DNA of 64,000 nt from Variovorax sp. Root411 (GCF_001425205.1 NZ_LMDW01000016.1:124001-188000), one strand, 5' to 3'. Counted from the first letter of the stretch, positions 40,803 to 49,367 are shown. The notes: generated from the letters alone by a model not told the origin. Made by a program: numbers and translations.

Positions 40803-42617
40803 ATGAAGAGGTTGGGAACGCAGCTGAGGGATGCGTTGGAGGCCCTCGGACTCGGCGTCCGCAAGGCCGATTCGAGCGAGCCGGGGACCGGCTCCGGTCA
40901 ACCGCCCGGCAGGCTGGCGCAAAAACCCGACGCGGTGGGGAGGGCGGCGCCGGCAGTGCCACCTCGAGGCGCGACGGGACCCGTGCGTCAGGCCTCCCCC
41001 GCGCCGACCACCGGCGGATCACCCGGCGGACGAAATCGCCTGACCACGAAAACGCGGCAACCGGCACTGTCGCCAGTACCAGGGCGAGCGGAGGTCCGGC
41101 CGGAACAGGCGGTCGTTGCGAAGCCGCCGCGGCCGAGATCGCGGCTGCTTCGTAGCGGTGACTTTCATCCACATCCGCTTTTCGCCGATGATCCCGCCGA
41201 CGGCGGTTCTCTACCCGCACTGGGGTACCGTGGAACGGAACGACAGTTGACCATGCAGCCGGAGAACGAGACGGACCTCATCATCGGTCTCGATTTCGGC
41301 ACTTCCGCAACCAAGGCAGTCATCCGGGATTCATTTGCGGCCACGGGAGTCTTTCCTGTCCCTCTGAATGGCGCGCATCCCGGCATCAATGGCTACCTGC
41401 TTCCGACGCGCGTTTTCCGGACCGGCGAAACCTATTCGCTGGAGCAGGGCACGCATCGCGTCGCGAACCTCAAGCTCGGGCTGCTTGCCTGCAGGGCGAA
41501 GAGCCCGGTGACGGAATTCAACGACTGCTGTGCTTTCCTTGCATTCGTCATCCGCCGGGCCCGGAGCTGGCTGTTCACAGAGCATGGCGACATCTACCGG
41601 CGGCATGCGCTGAACTGGCGCCTGAACCTGGGTCTGGCGGCGCGCTCCTATCAGGACAAGGACACCGTGACCTTGTTCCGGCGGCTGGCCTGGGCTGCAG
41701 CGAATCTGGCGGCTGATCCTGGTGCAGACACCATTACCCTCGAGAAGGTCGACCACTACCGTCTCCGCTCGCTCTCGGCAGCCTCGGACGAGCCGGCCGG
41801 AGTGGCGGACTTCGACTGGTCGGGCGTGGACGCCGTACCCGAGGTAAGTGCCCAATTGCAGGGCTTCATGTCGTCCGCCCGATGGGACTGGAACTCCAGG
41901 CCGGTGATGATGCTGGTCGATGTGGGCGCAGGCACCGTGGATTCCGCGATGTTCCACGTTCGTGCATCGGCCGACGGCGGTGGCGTGCTGACCTTCTACT
42001 CGAGCCGGGTTGAGCCCAACGGCGCGATGAATCTGCATCGTGCACGTGTCGACTGGCTGCTATCACTTCTTCCAGATGCCGGCAACGATGAGGCGACAGG
42101 CGCACACCTTGCCGCAATCTCGATGCCCACCGACAGGTTGCGCCCCATTCCGGAATCGGTGCGAGAGTACCTGCCTGCCTATCAGCTCGAGGTCATTGGA
42201 CAGGATGTCGACGAAGACTTCTTCGTCAAACGCTATCGGGCGGAGGTCGCCGGGAGCATCAACGACGCGAAGGTGGGGAAGGGCCTGCCGAGCACGCAAC
42301 TCCAGCGCGTCCCCTTGCTGCTCTGCGGTGGCGGATCGCGCATGCGCTTCTATGGCCGCATCGGGGAGGCCATCAACACGACGCCAGGTTGGCGGGTCGG
42401 CGTCGAGATCGTGCGCCTGCCCGTGCCGCGAGACCTCGTCGACACAGGGTGGCACGCCGACGATTTTGATCGGCTGTCGGTAGCGTATGGCTTGAGCCTC
42501 GCGGGTCACGGCGGGACCACGCTCGGCACGATCGTTCGGGCAATTGACGTGCCTGAAATACGACCCTATCTTCCGGCCGAACGGGAAGACAGGTTCGTCT
42601 CGAAGGACCAGATGTGA
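40803..42617 (+). CDS. Actin/Hsp70-fold ATPase with disordered N-terminal arm
   Basis: 604 aa from ATG 40803, with SD AAGGAGAAGAGG. Residues about 25-150 are Pro/Ala/Gly/Arg-rich and low in hydrophobics, so probably disordered. The ASKHA core follows: phosphate-1 DLIIGLDFGTSATKAVI (about 157-173), phosphate-2 MLVDVGAGTVDSAMF (about 380) and adenosine motif LLLCGGGSRMRFYG (about 504). No peptide-binding domain of DnaK type is visible after the core. It is more like a stand-alone actin/Hsp70-like switch than a chaperone. It lies between drmD and vsr in the same direction. Its role is unknown; it may control assembly of the helicase complex or sense nucleotide state. Confidence 0.82.
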   Translation: MKRLGTQLRDALEALGLGVRKADSSEPGTGSGQPPGRLAQKPDAVGRAAPAVPPRGATGPVRQASPAPTTGGSPGGRNRLTTKTRQPALSPVPGRAEVRPEQAVVAKPPRPRSRLLRSGDFHPHPLFADDPADGGSLPALGYRGTERQLTMQPENETDLIIGLDFGTSATKAVIRDSFAATGVFPVPLNGAHPGINGYLLPTRVFRTGETYSLEQGTHRVANLKLGLLACRAKSPVTEFNDCCAFLAFVIRRARSWLFTEHGDIYRRHALNWRLNLGLAARSYQDKDTVTLFRRLAWAAANLAADPGADTITLEKVDHYRLRSLSAASDEPAGVADFDWSGVDAVPEVSAQLQGFMSSARWDWNSRPVMMLVDVGAGTVDSAMFHVRASADGGGVLTFYSSRVEPNGAMNLHRARVDWLLSLLPDAGNDEATGAHLAAISMPTDRLRPIPESVREYLPAYQLEVIGQDVDEDFFVKRYRAEVAGSINDAKVGKGLPSTQLQRVPLLLCGGGSRMRFYGRIGEAINTTPGWRVGVEIVRLPVPRDLVDTGWHADDFDRLSVAYGLSLAGHGGTTLGTIVRAIDVPEIRPYLPAEREDRFVSKDQM

Positions 42618-42664
42618 GGGTGCGATTGACCGAAACGGTGTCGAGGGCGGGGCCGGGGTGAGTG

Positions 42665-43090
42665 ATGGTTGACATCGTCGACCGAGCCACGCGCTCGAGA
42701 ATGATGGCCGCTATCGGCCCCGCCAACACAGCGCCCGAGCTTTCCGTTCGGAGGTACCTGCACGGCACGGGTCTTCGGTTTCGCCTTCATGACGGTCGGC
42801 TCCCGGGCAAGCCCGATATCGTCCTTCCTCGCCATCGCGTCGCGATCTTCGTGCATGGCTGTTTCTGGCACCGTCACAGCGGGTGCAGACTGGCCACCAC
42901 GCCTGCGTCGAATCCCGATTTCTGGGAAAAGAAATTCTGCGGCAATGTGGAAAGGGACGCGGCGAAATCGGCTCTCCTGGAACGCCTTGGATGGACTGTC
43001 CTCACCATCTGGGAGTGCGAAGCCCGGGACCCTGTCAGGCTTGACGGGCTGTATTGGTCTATCAGGGCCCAGAGCGCGGAACTTGAATGA
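42665..43090 (+). CDS. vsr: Very short patch repair endonuclease
   Basis: 141 aa from ATG 42665 (a GTG lies one codon upstream). It nicks 5' to T in T:G mismatches left by deamination of 5-methylcytosine. Active-site residues match E. coli numbering exactly: D51 (GKPDIVLP), H64 (IFVHGCFW) and H69 (FWHRHSGC). The conserved WEKKF, NVERD and TIWECE segments are present. It is the last gene of the operon and complements the methyltransferase at its head. Length is close to the 156 aa of E. coli Vsr. Confidence 0.93.
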   Translation: MVDIVDRATRSRMMAAIGPANTAPELSVRRYLHGTGLRFRLHDGRLPGKPDIVLPRHRVAIFVHGCFWHRHSGCRLATTPASNPDFWEKKFCGNVERDAAKSALLERLGWTVLTIWECEARDPVRLDGLYWSIRAQSAELE

Positions 43091-43271
43091 CAGGATGCGG
43101 AAGGGCAGGATGCGCTACTGAAGGCGCTCGCGGATCGGCGATGTCGCGCATCCATTGGAATCCCGCGCCTCGCGGTGCCTGCGGCCGCCATGCAGCGAAC
43201 GCACGCAGCCCGGCGCCTGCGCCTGGTGGTCGAGACCGCCACGCGGCGCTGTCAGGTGGACCGCCGAGCTG

Positions 43272-44795
43272 CTAGACGTCGGACGCGGCCTGCGGACTGC
43301 GAGCCCAGTTGCGCAGCTGGGCCTCCTGCGCATCGTCGAGGAGCAACTGTTCCCGCCGGCACAGGTCCAGGACGCTGTCCACGAACTTCTGACCCATGGT
43401 GTCCTGGGCTACAGGGTTGCTTCCGAATGAGTGCCCTCCGAGCACGATGCCCTTGAGCACGAAGCTCACATCGCTGCGGCTGATTGGGTGGCCCGTGTCT
43501 CGGCATCGATCCCGGACCCGCTTACCCGTGTCGGTCAGCAGGAACGGGTGCTCTGAGAGGTCGGCTGCCAGGCAACCGAGCAGGAAGCGAAACTCTGTTG
43601 GCGATAGCAGCGGCATGCCTGTCGCAGCATGCACTTGAGTCAAGAGCGGCAACAGGTGGTTGTCAGGCCCCCAATCTTCGGTGGCACCAGTGCGGGACTC
43701 GGCCGCTGTCGGCGCGGTAAGACGAGGATCAATCACCCGCCCACTCCCCGCGGACCAATCCACCTTCAACGGCGAGAGGTTCAACGCCTCCATGAATTTG
43801 CGAAACGTCCCCTTGCCGCCCCAGTCGGCTGCAATAGGGCCGAACTGGTCGGTGATCAATTGCGCCAGACGCCCGCAGGGCACCGGCCTCCGGGCCTTCG
43901 ATACCTCGTCCCGAACCAGTTGCGCCACGCCATCGAGCCCGCTTTCTGCGATCTGGGCGGACTTCTGAGTGGACATGACCGTCCGATCCGGCAGCGCGTG
44001 GCGTTCTGGATCTGCGACGAGGCCCAGTTCCCAGTTCACCAGGAGCGGTTCGAGCTTCAGCGAGTTCAGCAACCCACGGAAGCTGTTGAAGCCAGCCCAG
44101 TTGGCTGCATCGAGCCCCTGCACTTCAACTGGGGCCTTGCTCGCCAGCCAGGCCAGTGCCACCGGCCTGGCCGAATCACTCACGGTCCTGGCGATGAACC
44201 TCGCCACGCCACTGGCGACGTCTGCCTGCGACCGCACAGGTGCGACCGGCGCTGGCAGCTCTTCCGCCTCTGACTCGTAAAAGCCAAGTCCGGCACGGAC
44301 GAACTCATCCTGGTCGATCAAAAGGTCGGCCGACGCCTGGTAGGCGGCCGAGGGGAATCCGATGGCCAGGACGGTTGTGCGCCGATCCCAGCGCCTGAGC
44401 TTGCGCAGCACGGGTGTGAAGTCCGCATCGGCCGAGAAGACGATGAATTCGTCATAGTGGACGTCGTGCTGCAGCAGATCGACGATGTCCAACACCATGT
44501 GGATGTCAGTGCTGGTCTTGCCCTCGCTGGTCATGGCCGGGCAATCGATGATCTCGAAACCGGCACGGTTGAACGCGGGACGGAAACGCTGGTAGACCTG
44601 TGGATTGAGATAGCAACGCCGCACGAGCAGTCGGCGATTGGACCCGGACGGTGCATGAGGCGGCGCGGGCAGCGATTCGGTCAACCACCGAATCCAGGTC
44701 AGGGGTTGTGACGCAAACCGATCGGCGACAGCGGGATCAAGCCGGCGCAGGCCCGAAAAGACGTTGTCAAAGTCTACAAACAGGGCGCTCTTCAT
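43272..44795 (-). CDS. NYN (PIN-like) ribonuclease with LOTUS/OST-HTH-type C-terminal domains
   Basis: 507 aa. N-terminal NYN domain (about 1-175) with acidic metal site: D8/D10-N11 (LFVDFDNVF), D97 (TSTDIHMVLDIVDLL), and D123/D125 (FSADADFTPVLRKL). Two downstream repeats of about 70 residues resemble LOTUS/OST-HTH winged helices. The better one is around GVAQLVRDEVSKARRPVPCG and FRKFMEALN. This layout is that of LabA/MARF1-like RNA-binding nucleases. It is convergent to the DISARM-like operon, 181 bp from vsr. It could be an RNA-targeting defence gene of its own. Confidence 0.83.
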   Translation of the reverse strand: MKSALFVDFDNVFSGLRRLDPAVADRFASQPLTWIRWLTESLPAPPHAPSGSNRRLLVRRCYLNPQVYQRFRPAFNRAGFEIIDCPAMTSEGKTSTDIHMVLDIVDLLQHDVHYDEFIVFSADADFTPVLRKLRRWDRRTTVLAIGFPSAAYQASADLLIDQDEFVRAGLGFYESEAEELPAPVAPVRSQADVASGVARFIARTVSDSARPVALAWLASKAPVEVQGLDAANWAGFNSFRGLLNSLKLEPLLVNWELGLVADPERHALPDRTVMSTQKSAQIAESGLDGVAQLVRDEVSKARRPVPCGRLAQLITDQFGPIAADWGGKGTFRKFMEALNLSPLKVDWSAGSGRVIDPRLTAPTAAESRTGATEDWGPDNHLLPLLTQVHAATGMPLLSPTEFRFLLGCLAADLSEHPFLLTDTGKRVRDRCRDTGHPISRSDVSFVLKGIVLGGHSFGSNPVAQDTMGQKFVDSVLDLCRREQLLLDDAQEAQLRNWARSPQAASDV

Positions 44796-44989
44796 TGTTC
44801 GAATTCTTGGTTTCTCGACGAAGCCGACATCATCGCCGCTTGCTTCGATGGGTGCTACGGTGAAACGTGTGCCGCCCTTTGGTGAGGTCTCGGCGTTGCC
44901 CCAATCAACCTGTCGTCATGCTCAGCCTATGAGCGCCACGTGGTCGCCGGTCTAGGCGTGCCAGGACTTCGGCCTCACAATGCCCTCCC

Positions 44990-45364
44990 ATGAAACGCGA
45001 CTGGGACACCATCCGCTCCGTCCTCGAAGAGATTGAGGGCTTGGGCGAACAGCAGTTCCAGGGAGCCCAGTACTCCTACGGCCAAGACACGCCGCCCGAT
45101 GAGACCGAGAGGGTGCGACACCTGCTCCTGCTGCGCGATGCTGGGTTCATCCAGGGCGTCCGCTTCGACTCCCTCGGTGGGCCGGGCATTGCATCTCCCG
45201 AGTTGACCTGGGAGGGGCACGAGCTTCTGGACATCATCCGATCCAAGACGGTCTGGACCAAGGTCAAGTCGATGGCCAAGGACAAGGGGCTGGAGCTGTC
45301 GCTGGATGCAGTGAAGGCCCTGGGCAAGGTGGCGCTTGACCAGGTGATCGGCGGGATCGCGTAG
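44990..45364 (+). CDS. DUF2513 family protein
   Basis: 124 aa. N-terminus MKRDWDTIRSVLEEIE with 'HLLLLRDAGFIQG' and 'LTWEGHELLDIIRSKTVW' is the DUF2513 pattern, a small winged-helix-like protein often found in prophages and islands. Function is unknown. It heads a three-gene set with two small membrane proteins (3-bp gap, then ATGA overlap), so it may regulate or interact with them. It is divergent from the NYN gene (194 bp). Confidence 0.85.
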   Translation: MKRDWDTIRSVLEEIEGLGEQQFQGAQYSYGQDTPPDETERVRHLLLLRDAGFIQGVRFDSLGGPGIASPELTWEGHELLDIIRSKTVWTKVKSMAKDKGLELSLDAVKALGKVALDQVIGGIA

Positions 45365-45367
45365 CAG

Positions 45368-46087
45368 ATGCCGGTCTCCTTGCCCGACAATCCCGCCATC
45401 GTCGCCGCCATCAAGGCCGCCATCCCGAATCCGCCCGAGTGGTGCTTGTTCTGGCAGTGGTCCTGGGAGTTGACCTGCATGCCTCGCAACGAGTGGGCCG
45501 CTTGGGTCCAGGCTGTCGGCGCCATCGTTGCCCTCTACGTCGCCATCAAGGCGCCCCAGTGGCTGGCCGCTCGTGAGCGCAAGCGCATTCGACGTGGGTA
45601 CTTCGCCGTGATAGGCCTCGACCTACGCACCGGCCGCGTGCTGGCTCAGACCTACCTCAGGGGGCGTGTGCAGTCTCCGGCCTATCGGGTGCCCTTGCAC
45701 GGCCTCGCGACCGCGCTCCCGGCCCTGGTGGCTGACGAGACCCTGGACACGACGCAGACGGCCGCGCTCTCCGACTGGTACTTGGACGCCACCAGCTTCA
45801 ACGATTGCCTGGACCTCACGGCGGAGCTGCGACGCGACAAGGGCGCTTGGCGGGGCGAGGTCAGCCGCAACATGCTCAAGGCCGAGCACCTGATCGCAGG
45901 CACCGACCCACGCCGGCCAACCCGGTACGACGACGCCATGCTCGTCCTTCGTCAGCACATGACCAAGGCGCTCCGGTATCGCATCGACCGGCATTGGTGG
46001 AGGCTCGTGGGTCCAGTGGTCTTCAAGCGGATGCCGAAGGACCAGGTGACGGGCCAGAACCGCTCGAAGGACCTTGAAAACGCATGA
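45368..46087 (+). CDS. Unknown membrane-anchored protein
   Basis: 239 aa, not recognised. One membrane helix at about 44-62 (WAAWVQAVGAIVALYVAIK) follows a Trp-rich N-terminal segment (WCLFWQWSWELTC). It is followed by a basic cytosolic domain. It starts 3 bp after the DUF2513 stop and overlaps the next gene by ATGA. The shared pattern of 'Q-x-x-x-A-x-G-x-WVAxx/GAIVA' helix plus cytosolic tail in both proteins of the pair suggests they work together. Confidence 0.72.
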   Translation: MPVSLPDNPAIVAAIKAAIPNPPEWCLFWQWSWELTCMPRNEWAAWVQAVGAIVALYVAIKAPQWLAARERKRIRRGYFAVIGLDLRTGRVLAQTYLRGRVQSPAYRVPLHGLATALPALVADETLDTTQTAALSDWYLDATSFNDCLDLTAELRRDKGAWRGEVSRNMLKAEHLIAGTDPRRPTRYDDAMLVLRQHMTKALRYRIDRHWWRLVGPVVFKRMPKDQVTGQNRSKDLENA

Positions 46088-46635
46088 ACGCGGCATCGGC
46101 TTCGCTCAGCCTGGATCAGTGGATTCAGATCGCCAACGCGGTCGGCACATGGGTGGCCGGCCTCGGCACGCTGGCAGCGGTCATCGTCTCGCTGTGGCTT
46201 GCGCTCGACTCTCGCCGTGTGCGCCTCAAGACCCGCGTCGGCATCTACTGGCTCATACCCGGAGACGGCACGCAGCGCACCGAGTTCGTCAACTTTGACG
46301 TGACCAACGTGGCCGAGAGGCCCGTGACCATTTCATCGGTGGGCTGGGTGATCGGCAGGGGGAAGGCGAGGAGGTTTGCGCTGCAGGACGTCTCGCAGAT
46401 GCTGGACGACGTGCCCAGGCGATTGGATCACGGGCAGAAGGCGAACTTCGCCACCGAGTTGTCGCGCAGCGCATGGTTGGGCTACATCGCGGACTTTGTA
46501 CAGGAAAGCCCAATCAAGACCATGCGCGGCACCGTCACCACTTCGGTGGGCACTATTGTCGAAGCAGAGCTGGCACCGGAGTTGGTGCAGCGCATTCAGG
46601 TCGTGCTTGACGCGCGTGCTGCCGCTAAGCCGTAG
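46084..46635 (+). CDS. Unknown membrane-anchored protein
   Basis: 183 aa. One membrane helix at about 23-45 (WVAGLGTLAAVIVSLWLAL) is followed by a beta-rich soluble domain: TEFVNFDVTNVAERPVTISS, and the RGTVTTSVGTIVEAEL end. The fold style is that of small Ig-like or 'DUF'-type membrane proteins seen in islands. ATGA overlap with the upstream gene shows coupling. No enzyme motif is visible. Convergent with the zinc-ribbon gene. Confidence 0.72.
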   Translation: MNAASASLSLDQWIQIANAVGTWVAGLGTLAAVIVSLWLALDSRRVRLKTRVGIYWLIPGDGTQRTEFVNFDVTNVAERPVTISSVGWVIGRGKARRFALQDVSQMLDDVPRRLDHGQKANFATELSRSAWLGYIADFVQESPIKTMRGTVTTSVGTIVEAELAPELVQRIQVVLDARAAAKP

Positions 46636-46740
46636 CCGCTGCTGCCTCCGTCGTCCAGCACACGGTTCTTGCCTCCGGCGTGCCGTGTCGCCCACACGGG
46701 GCGCATGCGCTCTTGGAGGACGGCGGGGACTCGGCCAGCG

Positions 46741-47307
46741 TCACCCCTTCGAGTCAGGTCGCATTCGAGCGAGAAACGCGAACACGGCCTGCTCACGGCG
46801 CTCTTCACAGTCCACGACGGTGGACACCAGGTGATCGAAGGTTGCCCGATGTATCCCCTTCCTGCGCAGCCTCGCTTCGGCCTTCTCCTGTTTGCGCCAC
46901 GAGCGACCAATTTCGCCTTCCGATTGGCTCGCATAGGCCACGCTGGCACAGAGCCGGCAGCGAAATGCGCCTCTGCACAGGTAGAGCACCGCCGCGCGCC
47001 GACCACAACACGGACAAGCGAACCAGGGACGACATCCTCCGTATGTGCATGCGGTGCGCTCGAGCCTGACCCGATGGTCGCCTGGCCGGCCCTCGGTCGC
47101 ATAGCGCAGCCACAGGACATCGGACTCGGCGCGCGTGCCGATGATCCCCACTCTTTGGCCAGCGCGGCTCCATCCCGAAGAGCCGGATACACCTGGCGCC
47201 AGGAGCCCGGCGCGCTGCAGCATGCGCACGTCTACGCGCAGGCACTGTTCGGCTTTCACCTTCCAGCCAGGCCGGCCGGCTCCGTATCTGATCCCGCCAC
47301 GTCCCAT
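46741..47307 (-). CDS. Zinc-ribbon hypothetical protein typical of proteobacterial islands
   Basis: 188 aa from ATG 47307 (MGRGGIRYGAGRPGW); a start at 47343 would add 12 unrelated residues. The MGRGGxRxGAGRPGWxxKAE opening is one I recognise from hypothetical proteins on beta- and gamma-proteobacterial islands. It has zinc-ribbon cysteines CPCCGRRAA and CRLCASVAYASQSE, preceded by ACTYGGCRPWF. The C-terminal part is helical (WRKQEKAEARLRRKGIHRAT). It may bind nucleic acid. Function unknown. Confidence 0.78.
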   Translation of the reverse strand: MGRGGIRYGAGRPGWKVKAEQCLRVDVRMLQRAGLLAPGVSGSSGWSRAGQRVGIIGTRAESDVLWLRYATEGRPGDHRVRLERTACTYGGCRPWFACPCCGRRAAVLYLCRGAFRCRLCASVAYASQSEGEIGRSWRKQEKAEARLRRKGIHRATFDHLVSTVVDCEERREQAVFAFLARMRPDSKG

Positions 47308-47655
47308 GTTCGGCGCTCCACAGAATACGAAATCATCAGGCAACTCATCGGCAGCCCTGAAGCATCGCTGGAATTGACCCTAGAAAAATTTCGAGGTCCT
47401 GCCCCGCGCCTGTCGAGCAATCTGCGATAGGGCAGAGCAGCGGAGATTCGGCCACTAGTCGCCCTCCTGCAACTCATGACAATCGTCCCATTGCGATCTA
47501 AAAGCTGCCTCGGTAGGCTGTCAAAAAGCAAAGCGATAGGCGGGGCAGATGACGACTGAACTCGGATCCGGCGGGCGCTGCGCGGTGATGCCACCCGATT
47601 CAGCCATGCTGCCACCTTGGCTGGAGGAGCGAGCCAACATCGTGGAGAGGCTTTT
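47308..47655. other. Intergenic region, no gene supported
   Basis: 348 bp between divergent zinc-ribbon and J-domain genes. It should hold both promoters. I see no repeat or RNA-like structure. The J-domain SD GGAGAGG lies at 47644-47650. Confidence 0.5.
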
Positions 47656-48732
47656 ATGGTGAATCATTTTCGCCGCTCCCCACCCTTCTACGACATCCTG
47701 CAGATATCGCGCGGCGCAAGCGCTGCCGTCGTTCGTGCGTCCTATCGCGCGCTTGCTCAGAACTGCCATCCCGACAAGAACACCGCCGATCCACAGCGTG
47801 CGCATCGAGACATGCAGGCGCTCAACGAAGCATACAAGGTGCTGTCGAATCCCGAACTCCGTTCGAAATACGATTCGGAACTGCGCGAGTTGGATGCCGA
47901 GGTAGAGGACGCAGTGCGCCGGACTGGGGACAGGGAGCGACAAGAAGCGTGGAGAGACGGGCAAGCCGCTGGCGCCGCGTCTGCGGCCGCAGCGCGTCCG
48001 CCACCGCCACCACCTCCTCCTTCACCTCCTCCTCCACCACGACCGCCGCCGCCGCCGCCACCGCCACCTGCGCCTGCGCAACCGAGGCAACAGGCCGGCC
48101 ATCGCTACGAGGGGACAGCTGCATCGGCATCGGTCCACCGGGTCAATGCGGACATGGATGGGACCTGGAAACCACGCCGCGTCGTGCCTACGCCATGGCG
48201 CGGATGGGTCCTTGGCGGGCTAATCTGGGTGATGGTCTCTTGGGCAGTTATCGAGGTTTTGCCCATCGGCCCCGACGCCCCGCGCGTTTCCACTGGGGCG
48301 TCGGGTGCTGCGCCCGCTGCCAAGGGACCGCGCCTCGTGCCGGTGGACCATGACCCGTTCGCCAATGCTGCGCCCAAGGCACCCGCGCCTTCTGCTCCCC
48401 CGCCGGCGCTGGCGCCGCGTGAATCGGAGTCAGAGCTGCAGGCCAGAGCGCAATACAACCAGGAACTCGCGCGCCTGGAGCAGCTGGTTCCTCTGATCGA
48501 CCCTGAACACTCCTTTGCCTTTGATCAGCAATTCGTCCAGGACGTCATAGACCGCAAGAAAGCGGCTTGGAGCATGGGGACCAGTCAGATCGAAGCGCTC
48601 GGCGTGGCCTTGCAAGAGGCCTGCCGAGCCGAAATCGAAATCAATGCCGATTGCGCTCGGACCCAAGACGCGAATGCGCAATGCGCCTTGGCGCGTGTGC
48701 GAGCCTTTTATTGTTCGAGAGGAAGAAACTAG
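47656..48732 (+). CDS. Membrane-anchored J-domain (DnaJ-like) protein with polyproline linker
   Basis: 358 aa from ATG 47656, SD GGAGAGG 5 nt upstream. J-domain at about 8-75 with the HPD triad H38-P39-D40 (NCHPDKN) and FYDILQISRGAS. It is followed by a linker of more than 20 prolines (about 117-150). One membrane helix (about 192-212, WVLGGLIWVMVSWAVIEV) and a C-terminal domain with paired cysteines come next. It should stimulate a Hsp70 ATPase at the membrane. Its stop overlaps the stop of the convergent minus-strand gene (CTAG at 48729-48732). A partner on the island could be the Hsp70-fold ATPase at 40803, which is speculative. Confidence 0.83.
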   Translation: MVNHFRRSPPFYDILQISRGASAAVVRASYRALAQNCHPDKNTADPQRAHRDMQALNEAYKVLSNPELRSKYDSELRELDAEVEDAVRRTGDRERQEAWRDGQAAGAASAAAARPPPPPPPPSPPPPPRPPPPPPPPPAPAQPRQQAGHRYEGTAASASVHRVNADMDGTWKPRRVVPTPWRGWVLGGLIWVMVSWAVIEVLPIGPDAPRVSTGASGAAPAAKGPRLVPVDHDPFANAAPKAPAPSAPPPALAPRESESELQARAQYNQELARLEQLVPLIDPEHSFAFDQQFVQDVIDRKKAAWSMGTSQIEALGVALQEACRAEIEINADCARTQDANAQCALARVRAFYCSRGRN

Positions 48733-49367
48733 CAGGGCTGGTTCGCGCCGAGCGATTGATCACCATCCTCCGTCCGCGCGGATGTCGTCGTTTCGGTGCT
48801 GAGGAACGCTGGACACCGCTGCGACATCGTCGCTAGCTCTGACGCCAGCCCGGGCCCGAACCCGGAAGCCGTGTGCTCCTGGCATTCCCATCCTGTAGAC
48901 GCCTTTCCCGCAAGGTGCCTGCACTCGACGCAACGCCGGCGGTCGTCGCCTTCCACATCGCGCAGGTGCAATTGCTCGGCGAGGTCGTCCGCATCGACCT
49001 CTCCGAGCCCGCGCCCGAGTAGCGCGGCGCGGCGGCGCACGAAGGTGCTGGCCTCTTCGTCGGTCCACGGCCGCGCGTGACAGGTGTCGGCCTGCTCTCG
49101 GGGCAGTCGAAATGGACGCGCAGTTGCGCCCGCGTTGTGCGGCGGTGCGTCATCTCGCGCAGCGATGCAACGCCGCAGTTGCGCACCTGTTGCGTCGGCG
49201 GGTGCACGCGGAACCCAGCAACCATGCGGGTTTGCAGCCCGGAGTTGCGCGGGCGTTGCATCGGCGGTTGCATGCTCGGGGGCAGTAGTTGCGTGTTGCG
49301 TTTCCTGGGGTACGCAACGTGCAACTTGCCGCTCGACGGCCGCCTTCAGGGCGTCACGCAGCTTCAT
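48729..49367 (-). CDS. Hypothetical Cys-containing protein, last gene of the island core operon
   Basis: 212 aa from ATG 49367, SD GGCGAGG. Two parts: an Ala/Gln/Arg-rich N-terminal half after MKLRDALKAAVERQVA, and a C-terminal half with a probable zinc motif RRCVECRHL ... WECQEH and RPWTDEEASTFVRRRAALL. It overlaps the RepA-like gene by ATGA. The last part resembles small proteins that follow replication genes in other islands. Role unknown. Confidence 0.72.
   Translation of the reverse strand: MKLRDALKAAVERQVARCVPQETQHATTAPEHATADATPAQLRAANPHGCWVPRAPADATGAQLRRCIAARDDAPPHNAGATARPFRLPREQADTCHARPWTDEEASTFVRRRAALLGRGLGEVDADDLAEQLHLRDVEGDDRRRCVECRHLAGKASTGWECQEHTASGFGPGLASELATMSQRCPAFLSTETTTSARTEDGDQSLGANQPC

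Noticed and set aside
48000..48080. Tandem CCx-rich tract that could be taken for a DNA repeat array
   Set aside because: It is in frame and encodes the polyproline linker of the J-domain protein; codon choice varies within it.
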